DNA of 64,000 bases from LD21 sp963715785 (GCA_963715785.1 OY970276.1:1860001-1924000), one strand, 5' to 3'. Positions 43,940-55,612 are shown, counted from the first letter of the stretch. Translations and numbers: made by a program. The notes: generated from the letters alone by a model not told the origin.

Positions 43940-45196
43940 TCAGGCTTGCCTGTCTGAATTGGTTCTGATGGCGGCGATTGTCAATAAGGCCGAAATAAAA
44001 AGCGACCCTGCCATAAAGATATATGAAGCGCCAAATCCGCCTGTTCTCCCGTTTAAAAAACCCACAATATATGCGCCAGCAAATGATCCCAGAGCGCCCA
44101 AACTGTTAATTAAAGCAATTGCGCCTCCGGCGACATTCCGGGGCAGAATTTCTGTAATTATAGCGAAGAATGGACCGTAAGGAGCATACATGGCTCCTCC
44201 GGCGATGACAAGCAATATGAAAGAAAGCCAGAAATTACTCGTTCCGGTTAAATATGAAGCATAGAATGCAATGGACCCGATTAAAAGGAATGGCCACACA
44301 AATGCTTTTCTGTTTAATGTTTTGTCAGAGAAATATGACACTGTTAACATGGCGATAACAGCCAGAAGATATGGTACGGAGGCCAGCCAGCCGGTTTTTA
44401 CTATATTAAGATCAGGAGCAGAATTGATGATTGAGGGCAGCCATATCACAAAGCCGTAAACGCCAATACACCAGAAGGCATATTGAAGACATAATAAGAT
44501 AACGACCCTGGATTTGAACGCTTCAGCATAATTTTTAACAGGCTTGATATTTTGTTGCTCATCCTGAAGCATTTCTTCAAGATCATTTTTTTCAGGTTCC
44601 GTCAGCCATCCTGCATTCCGGGGTCTGTCAACAACCATCCTCCACCATAAAAATGCCCACATTATGGCCGGCAGGCCTTCAAGGATAAACATCCAGCGCC
44701 AGCCCATGGATTTTATCAGGTAGCCTGATAATATTGACATCCACAATATGGTTACAGGATTGCCGAGGATTAGAAAAGTATTGGCTCTTGATCGCTCATC
44801 CTTAGTGAACCATCTGCTTAAGAAGATCAGCATGGATGGCATTACGGCGCTCTCAACTACTCCGAGCATAAACCTGATTATGATCAATATTTTGACATTG
44901 CTTATCAGACCGGTAGCCATTGCAAGCGATCCCCAAAGAATAAGTGACCAGAATATTAATTTTTTGGCGCTTCTATTTGCGGCATACAAAGCGCCGGGTA
45001 TCTGAAAAAAGAAGTATCCCAGGAAAAAGAGTGATCCCAGCATTGAAGACATTGATGCTGTTATATCGAGATCTTTTGCCATTCCACCTGCTGCAGCGAA
45101 TCCGAAATTTGCACGGTCGAGATAAGCAAAGCTGTAGGTGATGAAAACTATCGGGATCAGTCGATACCATCGTTTTTTTGCGAGCAATTTTCCCAT
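43940..45196 (-). CDS. MFS transporter, anion:cation symporter type (sugar acid/organic acid)
   Basis: The frame opens at 45265, but ATG 45196 (MGKLLAKKRWYRLIPIVFITY) is the natural start, giving 418 aa. It has twelve membrane helices. Helix 1 contains YLDRANFGFA, the marker of the ACS family (phthalate, tartrate, hexuronate and glucarate permeases). SRWFTKDERSRANTFLILG sits in loop 2-3, and a long central loop (about 205-235) separates the halves. Given the neighbouring polysaccharide locus, a uronate or aldonate substrate is plausible but not shown. It is divergent from susC. Confidence 0.9.
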   Translation of the reverse strand: MGKLLAKKRWYRLIPIVFITYSFAYLDRANFGFAAAGGMAKDLDITASMSSMLGSLFFLGYFFFQIPGALYAANRSAKKLIFWSLILWGSLAMATGLISNVKILIIIRFMLGVVESAVMPSMLIFLSRWFTKDERSRANTFLILGNPVTILWMSILSGYLIKSMGWRWMFILEGLPAIMWAFLWWRMVVDRPRNAGWLTEPEKNDLEEMLQDEQQNIKPVKNYAEAFKSRVVILLCLQYAFWCIGVYGFVIWLPSIINSAPDLNIVKTGWLASVPYLLAVIAMLTVSYFSDKTLNRKAFVWPFLLIGSIAFYASYLTGTSNFWLSFILLVIAGGAMYAPYGPFFAIITEILPRNVAGGAIALINSLGALGSFAGAYIVGFLNGRTGGFGASYIFMAGSLFISALLTIAAIRTNSDRQA

Positions 45197-45471
45197 TTGG
45201 CAGGTTATCTGATTTGAATTAAAATTAGCAAACTTTTTGTTATTTTGAATATAGCTGGAATACAAGTAGTGTAATTAGCAATTCCTCAACTTTTGTCTTT
45301 CGACTCTGTAAATGATATCAGCCAATTTATATAGCCAGCATTTAAAATCCACTATTGATTAATTTTCATAATAAGATTCAAAATTGATAGTTATGCTCTT
45401 CAATTTTAAAAAATGATCTATTTTTTATATCAATAGTTTAGAATTTAACATACCATCCATTTACGATAAAA

Positions 45472-45479
45472 TATATTTG
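45472..45479 (+). promoter_or_regulatory. Possible -7 box upstream of susC
   Basis: TATATTTG matches the Bacteroidota -7 consensus 171 nt before the susC ATG, but no TTTG is found at the right distance. The rest of 45197-45649 is AT-rich, with no gene or clear hairpin. Confidence 0.3.
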
Positions 45480-45649
45480 ATATGTTTCAACCTGATTCTT
45501 GAACAATGTGATTTCATATGACTGTTTAACATTATTTATGTGGAACGATAACTAACTCTATATCGCTATTAATCTACTTAATCAGACATTGCCTAAAATT
45601 TGCATTTTTGAAAAAAACCTAATTATTGTTATACTTAAAATCCAAAACT

Positions 45650-48600
45650 ATGCTTAAACGAGGTGCTTTATTGTTTTTAATGCTATTGGCTAGCCTTAGC
45701 CTTATGGCCCAGACAACGATTACTGGAGTCATTAAGGACCAGGATGGCCAGACTATGTCCGGCGTAACAGTTCTTGTCAAAGGGACTACAGTCGGTTCTT
45801 TGTCAGATTCCAAAGGGAAATATTCTCTTGTTGCTCCCAAAGGAAGTACAACACTATTATTCTCTTTTGTCGGGTATACAACCCAGGAGGTAGAAATTAA
45901 TGGTAGATCAGTTGTTGATGTTTCTCTTGAATCAGCTTTAACCGGACTGGATGAAGTTGTTGTCGTTGGTTATGGTACCCAGAGGAGGGCAGCTGTTACC
46001 GGGGCTATTTCAACGGTTACATCCGATAAAATTACTGCTCTGCCAACACCTAGTCTTGACCAGGCTTTGCAGGGGCGTGCAGCTGGTGTGACAGTTATCA
46101 ACAATGGAGCTCCGGGTTTTGAATCTACTATTAGGGTTAGAGGTATCAGTACTGTTAATGATGCTAATCCTTTGTTTGTTGTTGATGGTATTGTTTCAAC
46201 TAATATTAGTAACATCAGTCCTTCGGATATTGAATCCATTGAAGTATTAAAAGACGCTTCCACAACTGCTATATATGGTTCGCTGGGATCAAATGGCGTT
46301 ATTATGGTTACTACCAAGAAAGGTAAAGCCGGTAATGTAGTGGTTAATTTAGATAGCTATTACGGAGTTCAATATTCTGATAAAAGATATAATGTAATGA
46401 ACGCTTCCCAGTATAAAGATTATGCTACCAGTGGCGCATTTACAACACCTGCAGTTTATTCAAACCCTATATATGCTGACCGTTTAAATGCCGCTAACAC
46501 TAATTGGCAGGATCAGATATATCAAAAAGGTCCTATGCAAAACTACGACCTCGCTATTTCTGGTGGTAATGAAAACAGCACTTTCAGATTGTCAACAGGT
46601 TATTTGAATCAACGAGGTATTGTTATCAGAACTGGTCTTGAAAGATATAACTTCAGAGCCAATAGTGATTTTAAAAAGGGCAGACTGAAAATTGGTGAGA
46701 ACCTCAGTTTATCATTCTCCAATCAGGATCCTTTGGCTGATAATGGTGGCCGTTCCCTGTTGGAGCATGCCATTAAAATGGCTCCATACCTGCCTGTATA
46801 TAATCCGGATAATTTAGGTGGATTCCAGGGACCAACCACCGCCATTGACGGGCAGGATGCTGAAAACCCCGTCAGAATAATGGAACTGAACAGTCGCAAA
46901 CAGAACACACTCGACATTCTTGGCAATCTTTATGGTGAACTGGAACTTATTCAGGGACTGAAATTTAGAACTAATCTTGGTCTGCAGAATGAGAGAATAG
47001 TTAACAATCAATTCTACCCATCTTTCAATGATGATAACCTGGGTGGAGCTACTCACCAATCAACTTTTGCAAATATTGTTAAAAACCAGGCAGCGTATAA
47101 TTCATTCCTGTTTACAAACAACTTAACTTATGACCTGACACTTGCCGAAAAACATTATTTTGAGTTATTGGCATTGACTGAATACAGCTCTGTTCATTCA
47201 ACTGTTGAGAATGCCAGTTCACACAATACTATTACAGACAAGGTTGAACAATTAAGTAACACTGACGCATCAATAAGCTCAGGATCAATTGATTATTACA
47301 GAATCAGTTACCTTGGAAGATTAAACTATAACTATGAAGGTAAGTACTTGTTCTCGGCTTCATTGAGAAAAGATGCTTCTTCAAGGTTTGGCCAGGACAA
47401 GAGATGGGGTACTTTCCCTTCGGTATCTTTAGGTTGGAATATTGCCAAAGAAGCTTTCTTAAGCGATGTTCAATCTCTTAGCAACTTAAAACTAAGAGCA
47501 AGCTGGGGTAAAGCAGGTAATGACAAGATTGCAGATTATGCCTATTCTTCATCCCTGACCTCAAACATGTATTACGTTATTAATAATGCAGCTGTTGTTG
47601 GAACGACTAATGGCGGCGCTTCAAATCCCGATTTAAAATGGGAGGAAACTACCATGACCAACATTGGGTTGGATTTGGGCTTGTTCAAAAACAAATTTAC
47701 CTTGTCTGCTGAATATTATGTGAACAAGAGTAATGATCTTCTGATGCAGGTTCCTCTGCCACTTTCTATTGGTGACTGGACAGGTACAATCAGCAAGAAT
47801 GCAGGCTCGATGACTACAAAAGGTTTTGAATTGTCGTTTGGATACAACGATTTTGAAGGCGATTTTCAATGGTCAGCCAATTTAGTTCTTGGTACTTTCA
47901 AAAATGAAGTTAAATCACTGGGGGGTGCTACTTATATTTCCGGATTTTCTTTTGAGGGTGAAGACCTTAACAGATGTCAGGTTGGACAACCTGCTTTCTT
48001 TTTCTATGGATGGAAATTTGACGGTATCTTCCAGTCAGATGCAGACGCTGCATCCTATATGGGCGGTACGGAAAAAGCGCTCAATTCTGCAACTGCAGGA
48101 GATTTCCGTATAGTAGATACCAATGGTGATGGCAAAATTACTGTAACTGACAGAACCAATATAGGAAACCCATTCCCAAAAATGACTGTTGGTTTGGACC
48201 TCAATGCATCATACAAAGGCTTTGATCTGAACTTGTTTATTAGTGGAGTATACGGCAATAAGCTTTACAATACCAATCTATTTGATCTGCTGAGTATGGA
48301 CAGGTTATTTAATGCAGATGTCAGGGTGTTAGACAGATGGACTCCAACCAATCCTTCAAACACAATTCCAAGAGCTGGTCTTGTTGCTTACAATGCTCAG
48401 GCATCCAGTCGTTTTGTCGAAGATGGTGCCTATACCAAATTGAAAAACATAACAGTGGGGTATTCAGTACCAGAAAGACTTTTGAACCACAAACTCGGTA
48501 AGCTTAGAATTTATGTAAGCGCACAAAACATGATATGCCTGACTAAATACTCTGGTCTAGATCCGGAGGTTGGCAGATACACTGCAAGTGGTACATCATT

Positions 48601-48712
48601 GGGACAAATTGGTGCTTCTCAAACGACAGCTCAAAACTATGCTAATGGGATTGATGTAGGTAATTATCCTATACCAAAATCAATTATTGGTGGTATTCAA
48701 GTTACCTTTTAA
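45650..48712 (+). CDS. SusC/RagA-family TonB-dependent outer membrane transporter
   Basis: ATG 45650 (MLKRGALLFLMLL...) begins a signal peptide, giving 1020 aa. A carboxypeptidase-like beta domain follows (ITGVIKDQDGQTMSGVTVLVKG), then the GLDEVVVVGYGTQRRAAVTGA segment and the TonB plug (LDQALQGRAAGV, IRVRGISTVNDANPLFVVDGI, DIESIEVLKDASTTAIYGSLGSNGVI). A 22-strand barrel ends GGIQVTF. It imports oligosaccharides through the outer membrane with the SusD lipoprotein encoded 21 nt downstream. The frame is intact. It is the only SusC in the locus, although two SusD genes are present. Confidence 0.96.
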   Translation: MLKRGALLFLMLLASLSLMAQTTITGVIKDQDGQTMSGVTVLVKGTTVGSLSDSKGKYSLVAPKGSTTLLFSFVGYTTQEVEINGRSVVDVSLESALTGLDEVVVVGYGTQRRAAVTGAISTVTSDKITALPTPSLDQALQGRAAGVTVINNGAPGFESTIRVRGISTVNDANPLFVVDGIVSTNISNISPSDIESIEVLKDASTTAIYGSLGSNGVIMVTTKKGKAGNVVVNLDSYYGVQYSDKRYNVMNASQYKDYATSGAFTTPAVYSNPIYADRLNAANTNWQDQIYQKGPMQNYDLAISGGNENSTFRLSTGYLNQRGIVIRTGLERYNFRANSDFKKGRLKIGENLSLSFSNQDPLADNGGRSLLEHAIKMAPYLPVYNPDNLGGFQGPTTAIDGQDAENPVRIMELNSRKQNTLDILGNLYGELELIQGLKFRTNLGLQNERIVNNQFYPSFNDDNLGGATHQSTFANIVKNQAAYNSFLFTNNLTYDLTLAEKHYFELLALTEYSSVHSTVENASSHNTITDKVEQLSNTDASISSGSIDYYRISYLGRLNYNYEGKYLFSASLRKDASSRFGQDKRWGTFPSVSLGWNIAKEAFLSDVQSLSNLKLRASWGKAGNDKIADYAYSSSLTSNMYYVINNAAVVGTTNGGASNPDLKWEETTMTNIGLDLGLFKNKFTLSAEYYVNKSNDLLMQVPLPLSIGDWTGTISKNAGSMTTKGFELSFGYNDFEGDFQWSANLVLGTFKNEVKSLGGATYISGFSFEGEDLNRCQVGQPAFFFYGWKFDGIFQSDADAASYMGGTEKALNSATAGDFRIVDTNGDGKITVTDRTNIGNPFPKMTVGLDLNASYKGFDLNLFISGVYGNKLYNTNLFDLLSMDRLFNADVRVLDRWTPTNPSNTIPRAGLVAYNAQASSRFVEDGAYTKLKNITVGYSVPERLLNHKLGKLRIYVSAQNMICLTKYSGLDPEVGRYTASGTSLGQIGASQTTAQNYANGIDVGNYPIPKSIIGGIQVTF

Positions 48713-48733
48713 CCTTTAAAACAGAATAATATT

Positions 48734-50359
48734 ATGAAAAGACTTAATACATATTTCATGAGGGCACTGGTTTTCAGTGCATTGGTTCTACTCTTTTCCT
48801 GTAAAGCGGATAAGTTAGAACTTACGAACCCTAACCAGCTTTCCCCTGATACTTATTTTACAACTGCAGCTCAGGTGGAGTCAGCTGTAAATGCCATCTA
48901 TGGAAGTTTGCAAACAACAGGTATGTACAACCGTGGCATGTGGTATGGTAATGACAATATGAGTCATGAAAATACCTGTATGCCACAACAGGAAGCTGAT
49001 AAACGCCAGTGGCTGAATTTCACATTCGATGCAACACATGATTTGATTGAACCTTACTGGAATAGTTGCTACAGAGGTATTCATAAAGCCAATTTTGTTA
49101 TCAACAATGCCGATATAATTCAGAAAAAGATCCCTATTACTTTATTGTCCGACGCCAAGAGAGACAAATATATTGGTGAGGCAAAATTTTTAAGGGCTTT
49201 GTATTACTTCTTCCTGGTTGATAAATTTGGTGATGTTCCTCTGTATCTCGGAGTTGATCCTGCAGAGAATTTAGGTCTTGCCAGAACTCCTAAAGAACAG
49301 GTTTGGGCACAAATAGAAGCCGACTGTATTGATGCGGCAGCTAAATGTCTTGACAAAGCTGATGAACAGGCAGGAAGGGCTACAAAAGGCGCTGCATATG
49401 CTCTTTTAGGCAAAGCACGTTTATTCCAGCAAAATTATCAGGGAGCTCTTGACGCTTTTAATAATATTACCGGTTACACTCTGGAACCTGTTTATTATAA
49501 CAACTTTATGGAAGAAACCGAAAATGGTCCTGAATCCCTTTTCGAAGTACAGTTTAGCATAGCAGCCGGTTATTCCAGCCAATGGAATTCCGACAGAACT
49601 GACGAAGGTTTGAATGAAGCTTGTTTCAGGGGTCAGGAATATGGCGTTCTGAACTGGTTTAACGTATTCCCGTCACAGGATCTTTGGAATGAATTTGAAA
49701 CTGTCGCTAAAAACGGTGTAAAAACTGATCCAAGACGCGGTTACTGCATCTACCAGAATGGCGATTTGTATGACAACAATACCCTGACCATGCATATTGA
49801 TTCTGCAGTAGTAAAAGATGGGAGTGGGAATATAATTGATCATTATCAGTTAAGAGGCTGGAAAAAATACCAGAACTATTATAAAGCTGCTACTGAAGGA
49901 GCAGTTGCAGGAAATGAATCGGGAATCAACATGAAGGTGATCAGGTATGCCGACGTAATATTGATGAAGGCAGAAGCTGAAGCCAACAAATCAGGTGGAA
50001 GCCTCGCTACAGCGGTCGGCTATATGAACCAGGTAAGGGCAAGGGCTGATGTGGATATGCCATTATATGGCACAACTGCTATGGATGCTATTTATCCAGT
50101 GGGTACATTGGCTGATTTTATGAAAGCTCTGGAACATGAACGTAAGGTTGAATTATGCGGTGAACAATGCCGTTTCCCCGACCTTGTAAGATGGGGAAGA
50201 CTTGCTGCATTTATGGCCGAAGTTAAACCAAGTTGCCCTAAGGCCGACCAGGCTGCTCTGGTTTTCCAGGCCCCTAGAAATTTACTCTATCCTATTCCTC
50301 AGAAGGAAATTGATGTTAACCCAAAAATTGAACAGGCAGATCAGAATCCAGGTTATTAA
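48734..50359 (+). CDS. SusD/RagB-family glycan-binding lipoprotein (first copy)
   Basis: A 541-aa protein. The lipoprotein signal ends LLFSC (Cys about 23). The N-terminal SusD motif LELTNPNQLSPDTYFTTAAQVESAVNAIY and TPR-like helices (YIGEAKFLRALYYFFLVDKFGDVPLYL, ATKGAAYALLGKARLF) follow. The C-terminal RagB domain has MKVIRYADVILMKAEAEANK, VRARADVDMP, ERKVELCGEQCRFPDLVRWG and LYPIPQKEIDVNPKI. It caps the SusC barrel. It is intact and followed by a strong terminator. A related SusD at 53936 shares the opening motif (DKLEL.NPN.L.P.TYF). Confidence 0.95.
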   Translation: MKRLNTYFMRALVFSALVLLFSCKADKLELTNPNQLSPDTYFTTAAQVESAVNAIYGSLQTTGMYNRGMWYGNDNMSHENTCMPQQEADKRQWLNFTFDATHDLIEPYWNSCYRGIHKANFVINNADIIQKKIPITLLSDAKRDKYIGEAKFLRALYYFFLVDKFGDVPLYLGVDPAENLGLARTPKEQVWAQIEADCIDAAAKCLDKADEQAGRATKGAAYALLGKARLFQQNYQGALDAFNNITGYTLEPVYYNNFMEETENGPESLFEVQFSIAAGYSSQWNSDRTDEGLNEACFRGQEYGVLNWFNVFPSQDLWNEFETVAKNGVKTDPRRGYCIYQNGDLYDNNTLTMHIDSAVVKDGSGNIIDHYQLRGWKKYQNYYKAATEGAVAGNESGINMKVIRYADVILMKAEAEANKSGGSLATAVGYMNQVRARADVDMPLYGTTAMDAIYPVGTLADFMKALEHERKVELCGEQCRFPDLVRWGRLAAFMAEVKPSCPKADQAALVFQAPRNLLYPIPQKEIDVNPKIEQADQNPGY

Positions 50360-50384
50360 TTGATAGAACTTGATATAATTCAAA

Positions 50385-50420
50385 GAAATGGTCTTGCAAA
50401 ACAAGACCATTTCTTCTTTT
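50385..50420 (+). terminator. Terminator after susC-susD
   Basis: A perfect 12-bp stem, GAAATGGTCTTG (50385-50396) with CAAGACCATTTC (50402-50413), loop CAAAA, then TTCTTTT. It lies 25 nt after the susD stop, so downstream genes need read-through or their own promoter. Confidence 0.88.
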
Positions 50421-50468
50421 GAGTTATTTCTAGTACATTCATCCTTCATTCTTTTTATTTAAGCCTTT

Positions 50469-53400
50469 ATGATTAGCCTTATAACCACTGAATACCATAA
50501 AAGACTTTACCATCTAGTTTTATTGATAGTTATTTTTTGTATTTTTTTTTCATGCAAACCTGAGAAAATAAGCCATGAAGGTCCTCTATTTCAGAAACTC
50601 TCTTCAGCAAAAACAAATATTACCTTTCAAAACACGCTGACTGAGACCGATACTCTTAACTATTTTCTTTATCCCTACATATATATGGGCGGAGGTGTAT
50701 CTGTTGGTGACTTTAATAATGATGGTCTGACTGATATCTATTTTACCGGTAATATGGTCGGCAACCGCTTATATCTCAATATGGGAAATCTGAAATTTTT
50801 AGACATTACCAAAATTTCCGGGACAGGTGGAGACCATCGCTGGATGCTGGGTTCAACCATCTGTGACATCAACAATGATGGACTGCCTGATATTTATGTA
50901 AGTGTTTCGGGATTAACAACAAATCACGAAAATTTATTATTTGTTAATCAGGGCCCCAATAAGGATGGTATTCCTGTTTTCAGTGAAGAGGCTAAGAAAT
51001 ATGGCATTAACGATCCGGGAATGAGTACTCAGGCTATTTTTTTCGATTATGATAACGACGGCGATCTCGATTTGTATGTGGCAAATTATCCCATTACAAA
51101 TTTTAAAGCTACTCCTTATGCCTATAAGCAAATGATGAGAAATGTAAAGTGGATTGATTCCGGTCATTTATATCGAAACAATGGTGATGGTACTTTTATA
51201 GATGTTACCAGAGAGAGTGGGTTATTATCATTTGGATTAACACTAAGTGCAACTGTAAGTGACTTTAACCAGGACGGATATAAGGATTTATACCTTTCTA
51301 ACGATTTTACATGCCCCGATTATTTTTACTTTAACAACGCTGATGGAACATTTTCTGACAAAGCCGGCGAAGTTCTGGGCCAGACTTCTTTTTATGGCAT
51401 GGGTGCCGATGTTGCAGATTACAATAACGATGGATTACTTGACATTATGCAAATCGATATGGCACCTGAAGATAATAAAAGAGCGAAAGAGAATATGTCA
51501 ACTATGAGTTCAGAGGATTTTGAGGAAATGGTGAAGGAAGGTTTACATCATCAGTACAGATATAGTACTTTACAGCTTAACAGGGGTATAATGGAGAATG
51601 GCTTACCTTTTTTCAGCAATTCCGCCTGGATAGCGGGTGTTACTTCAACTGACTGGAGTTGGGCTGCTTTGTTTGCAGATTATGACCTTGACGGCTGGAA
51701 GGATTTATTTATAACATGTGGTATCCGCAGGGATATAAATAATCTTGATTATTTTAATAAAATAGCAGAATCTTCCAACTTAAAAAAGGGGGTTAGGAAA
51801 ACCGAAATGTTAGAACAAGTGAAAGGTATGCCATTTAAAACCCTGGTAAATTACATTTATAAGAACAATGGCGATCTTACTTTTTCTAAATACAATGAAG
51901 AATGGGGTATAAAGGAAAAAGGTTATTCAAATGGGGTGGCATATGCTGATCTTGATAACGACGGCGACCTGGAACTTATTGTTAATAATATAGACGGTGA
52001 AGCATCTATATATAAAAACAATGCAAGTGAAAAAAAATCAGGGAATTATCTTAAAGTTGAATTTGAAGGTACTACTTCAAATAAAATGGGAATCGGCTCA
52101 ATAGTAACAATCTGGACCGGATGGAAAAATGCAGATGGCAGAACTCACTTTATCAAGGGGTTATGAATCTTCTGTGGAACCAATTCTATACTTTGGTCTG
52201 AAAAGTATGAATTTATTGATTCACTTTGTGTGAAATGGAATGATGGAATGGTTCAGAATTTAAAAAATATCAAAGCAAATCAAAAACTGACTCTAAAGCA
52301 TTCTGATGCAGGATCACTTGTTCAGCGAAATGTGAAAATTCAAAAGATTTTTAAAGAAATAACGACAATTCAACAGGACTGGAATTTATTCATAAAGGGA
52401 ATATTCATAATGATTACAAAGATCAGGTATTATTGCCTCATAAAATGTCAAACTCAGGACCGGATATTGCTGTTGGCGATGTAAATAGCGATCTGCTTGA
52501 AGATTTTTTTATAGGGAATGCATCTGGGAGCTCCGGGTAGAATGTTTATCCAAAATACAAATGGAACTTTCAGAATTAAGAAAGGGCCATGGGAAAATGA
52601 TAGTCTGTTTGAAGCTACCGGAACTGTTGCATTTTTGATGCTGATAATGATGGAGATCTTGATTTATTATGTTGCATCAGGAGGAAATGAATCTCCCTGA
52701 AGGTTCAGAAAATTATACTACCGTCTTTATATAAATGACGGTAAAGGTAATTTTACCAAAAGCCCAAATTCACTACCTGCAATTACAACCAGCGGATCGT
52801 GTGTTAAAGCTATTGATTTTGATAATGATGGCGATCTGGATTTATTTATCGGAGGAAGGCAGGTACCTGGAAAATATCCTTTCCCTGCCAGAAGCTATAT
52901 TCTGGAAAACAGAACCGTTAATGGAGTTGTAAAATTTGCAGATGTTACAAAAGAAATAGCACCTGATCTTTTAAATGCAGGTATGGTTACTTCTGCATTT
53001 TGCGGTGATATTGATAACGATCATTGGACGGATCTGGTAATCGCAGGAGAATGGATGCCAGTCTGCATATATAAAAATAAACATGGGAAATTTAAAAAAA
53101 CTACTATTGAAGGAACAAAGGGATGGTGGTTTAGCATTGATGGCGCTGATTTTGATAAAGATGGTGATATTGATCTGGTAGCAGGAAATCTTGGTTTAAA
53201 CTGCAGGTATAAGGCAAGTAGGGACAAAACATTTGATGTTTATGCGGCCGACTTTGACAAAGACGGGAAATGGGATATTGTATTAAGCTATTATCAGGGG
53301 GATAAACAATTTCCTCTAAGAGGCAGAGAAAGTTTTATACGACCAGAATCCCGGGGATTGCAAATAAGTTTCCTACTTATAAGAGCTTTGGTGAAGCTAC

Positions 53401-53839
53401 CGTTTCAGATATTTATACCAAAAAAGCATTAGATGAATCTTTGCATCTTCAGGCTGAGACATTTGCCAGTTGTTACTTTGAAAATGATCGGGAAAGGGAA
53501 ATTTAAAATTCATAAGTTTCCAAATGAAGCCCAGTTATCTTCAATAAATGGATTTGATTATTGATGATTTTAATAATGATGGGCATCTTGGATATTTTAG
53601 CGGCCGGCAATCTCTTTGATGTGGAAATTGTTACACCAAGAAATGATGGGGGAGTTGGTGTGTTTCTGAAAGGCGATGGTAAGGGCGGTTTTGAAGTTAT
53701 TCCCTCAAGGCTATCAGGATTTTTTGCTCCCAAGGATGTCAAATCATTATCATTAATTCACCTGAATAGTGCCGGTAAAGACAAAGCTGTTTTAGTCGGA
53801 AACAATAATGAAAGACTTCAGCTCTTTAATTTCGAATAA
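50469..53839 (+). pseudogene. VCBS/FG-GAP repeat (ASPIC/UnbV type) lipoprotein, many frameshifts in its second half
   Basis: The first 565 codons (50469-52166) are intact: lipoprotein signal (FCIFFSC), then calcium-type FG-GAP repeats such as DFNNDGLTDIYF, DINNDGLPDIYV, DYDNDGDLDLYV and DFNQDGYKDLYL. From about 52125 to 53590 roughly 12 single-base indels break the frame. Conserved sequence continues throughout in alternating frames: LTLSRGYESS (ASPIC/UnbV part), SGPDIAVGDVNSD, GGRQVPGKYPFPARSYIL, TSAFCGDIDNDHW and GNLFDVEIVTPRNDGGV. The corrected length would be about 1120 aa. No substitution-type stop is evident, so error or very recent decay is likely. It is homologous to the gene at 55613. 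The role is probably surface glycan binding with SusCD. Confidence 0.85.
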
Positions 53840-53935
53840 GTAGCTTGTCCAACATCGGTTTTATATATTTGAGTTGTAATATTCTAATATTCAGACTAAT
53901 AATAATGTCTTAGATACCCTCTAGAAGCATTGACA

Positions 53936-55568
53936 ATGAACCAATTAAAGAGCCTTTTTGTTTTTGCATCAATTCTGTGGTTTTTACTTCTGAATAGTTG
54001 CAATGTTGATAAGCTGGAATTGGTAAATCCAAACGAGCTTACTCCCGAAACTTATTTTAAAACCGAAGCCCAGGTTCAACAATCGGTAAATGCTATTTAT
54101 GCAAATTTACAAACCGATGGACTTTATCAGCGTACTTTGTATTATTCCATGGATTTTATGGCTTTCGAGCAATTAAACTCCACTGATCCTGTTTATCACG
54201 TATTTTTAGAATATACTTTTGATGCCAACAATATTTTTATTGCAGAATATTGGGAAAGATGCTATGCGGGAATTAACAGAGCCAATTTCGTCATTAATAA
54301 TGAGGAAGCAATAAACAAGATACCTGAAGCATTTATGTCACAGATTAAAAAAGACAAGTATCTTGGTGAAGCACGGTTTTTACGGGCATTATATTATTTT
54401 CTTCTTGTCACGAGGTTTGGAGATGTTCCTCTGTATCTTGGGATTCCAGGGAGACGAAAAAGGATTATCCAGAGCTCCGAAAGCAGAAGTTTGGGCTCAA
54501 ATTGAAACAGACTTATCCTTTTCAGCTGAAAAGTGCCTTCCGAAAAACACTGAAGAAAAAGGGAGAGCTACTTCAGGAGCTGCCTGGGCTCTGTTAGGTA
54601 AGGCTCATTTGTTTCAGGCCAATGAATCCAAAGATAAGGCTGATTTTGTCTCTGCCAGAAATGCCTTTCTTAAAGTTATTGATGATCATCAAAACTACGA
54701 TCTTGAGGCCAGATATGACAATAATTTTGAAGAAGAAACAGAACATGGCCCGGAATCTGTTTTTGAAGTAGAATTCAATCCTGCATTGGGCACTGGTGAT
54801 CTTTGGTCATCTGATAATGGGAGCGGATTGAACGAATGTTCTTTAAGAGGAGTTGAATATGGCTGTTTCAACTGGTATAACGCTTATCCCTTCCGTGACC
54901 TTGTAGAGGAATTTGAAACAGTGTCAGACAATGGCGTTAAAAATGATCCCAGATTGGGCTATTGCATTTATCAGACTGGTGATTTATACAACAATGGGAA
55001 TGATACAGCTATTATATATTGTGATACCATTAGATATTGGGAGAACGGTGTTCTTTATAATGAGATAAGGTTTAAGTATGGCTGGAAAAAATACCAGAAC
55101 TATTACAAGCAGAAGTCAGAAAGCAATTATTCAGGAATCAATACAAAAGTGATCAGATTGGCCGATGTACTGCTAATGATGGCTGAAATAGAAAATGAAC
55201 TTGGCAATATCCCTGACGCCATTAAATATCTTAACCAGGTAAGAAACAGGCCTGATGTAATGATGCCAAATTACGGCACTCCCGCAATGAACAACATCTA
55301 TCCGGTTTCTGATCAGGAGCAGCTTAGAAAAGCCATTGAACATGAGCGCAAAACAGAGCTTTGCAACGAGCAAGTCCGTATCAACGACCTGATCAGATGG
55401 CATCGTCTTGAGGCATTTATAAGCGAGGAGGCCATATCCAAGTTGCCCTTTTACATGAGATATATGTTAAGTTTTGATCCGGCCAAACATTATTTATGGC
55501 CTATTCCGCAGTCTGAAATAGATTCAAATCCTGCTATCACAAAGTTGGATCAAAACTATGGATATTAA
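53936..55568 (+). pseudogene. SusD/RagB-family lipoprotein (second copy), one frameshift
   Basis: Start ATG 53936, lipoprotein signal ending LLLNSC. The motif LELVNPNELTPETYFKTEAQVQ matches the first SusD. The frame breaks at a G run (54449-54451). One G too many separates GEARFLRALYYFLLVTRFGDVPLYLGIP from GDEKGLSRAPKAEVWAQIE, which continues to 55568 through TKVIRLADVLLMMAEIEN, ERKTELCNEQVRINDLIRWH and LWPIPQSEIDSNPAI. The corrected length is about 543 aa. Only one indel is present, so it may well be functional if this is an assembly error. It and the following VCBS gene look like a duplicate of the preceding SusD-VCBS pair. Confidence 0.88.
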
Positions 55569-55612
55569 TTTTCCTAAATAAGTATTAAATTCAGCTCTTA
55601 TTTCCTTTAATT

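Noticed and set aside
52735..52932. Open frame of 65 codons inside the first VCBS gene
   Set aside because: The neighbouring frame there encodes the conserved FDNDGDLDLFIGGRQVPGKYP stretch, so this one is a shadow.
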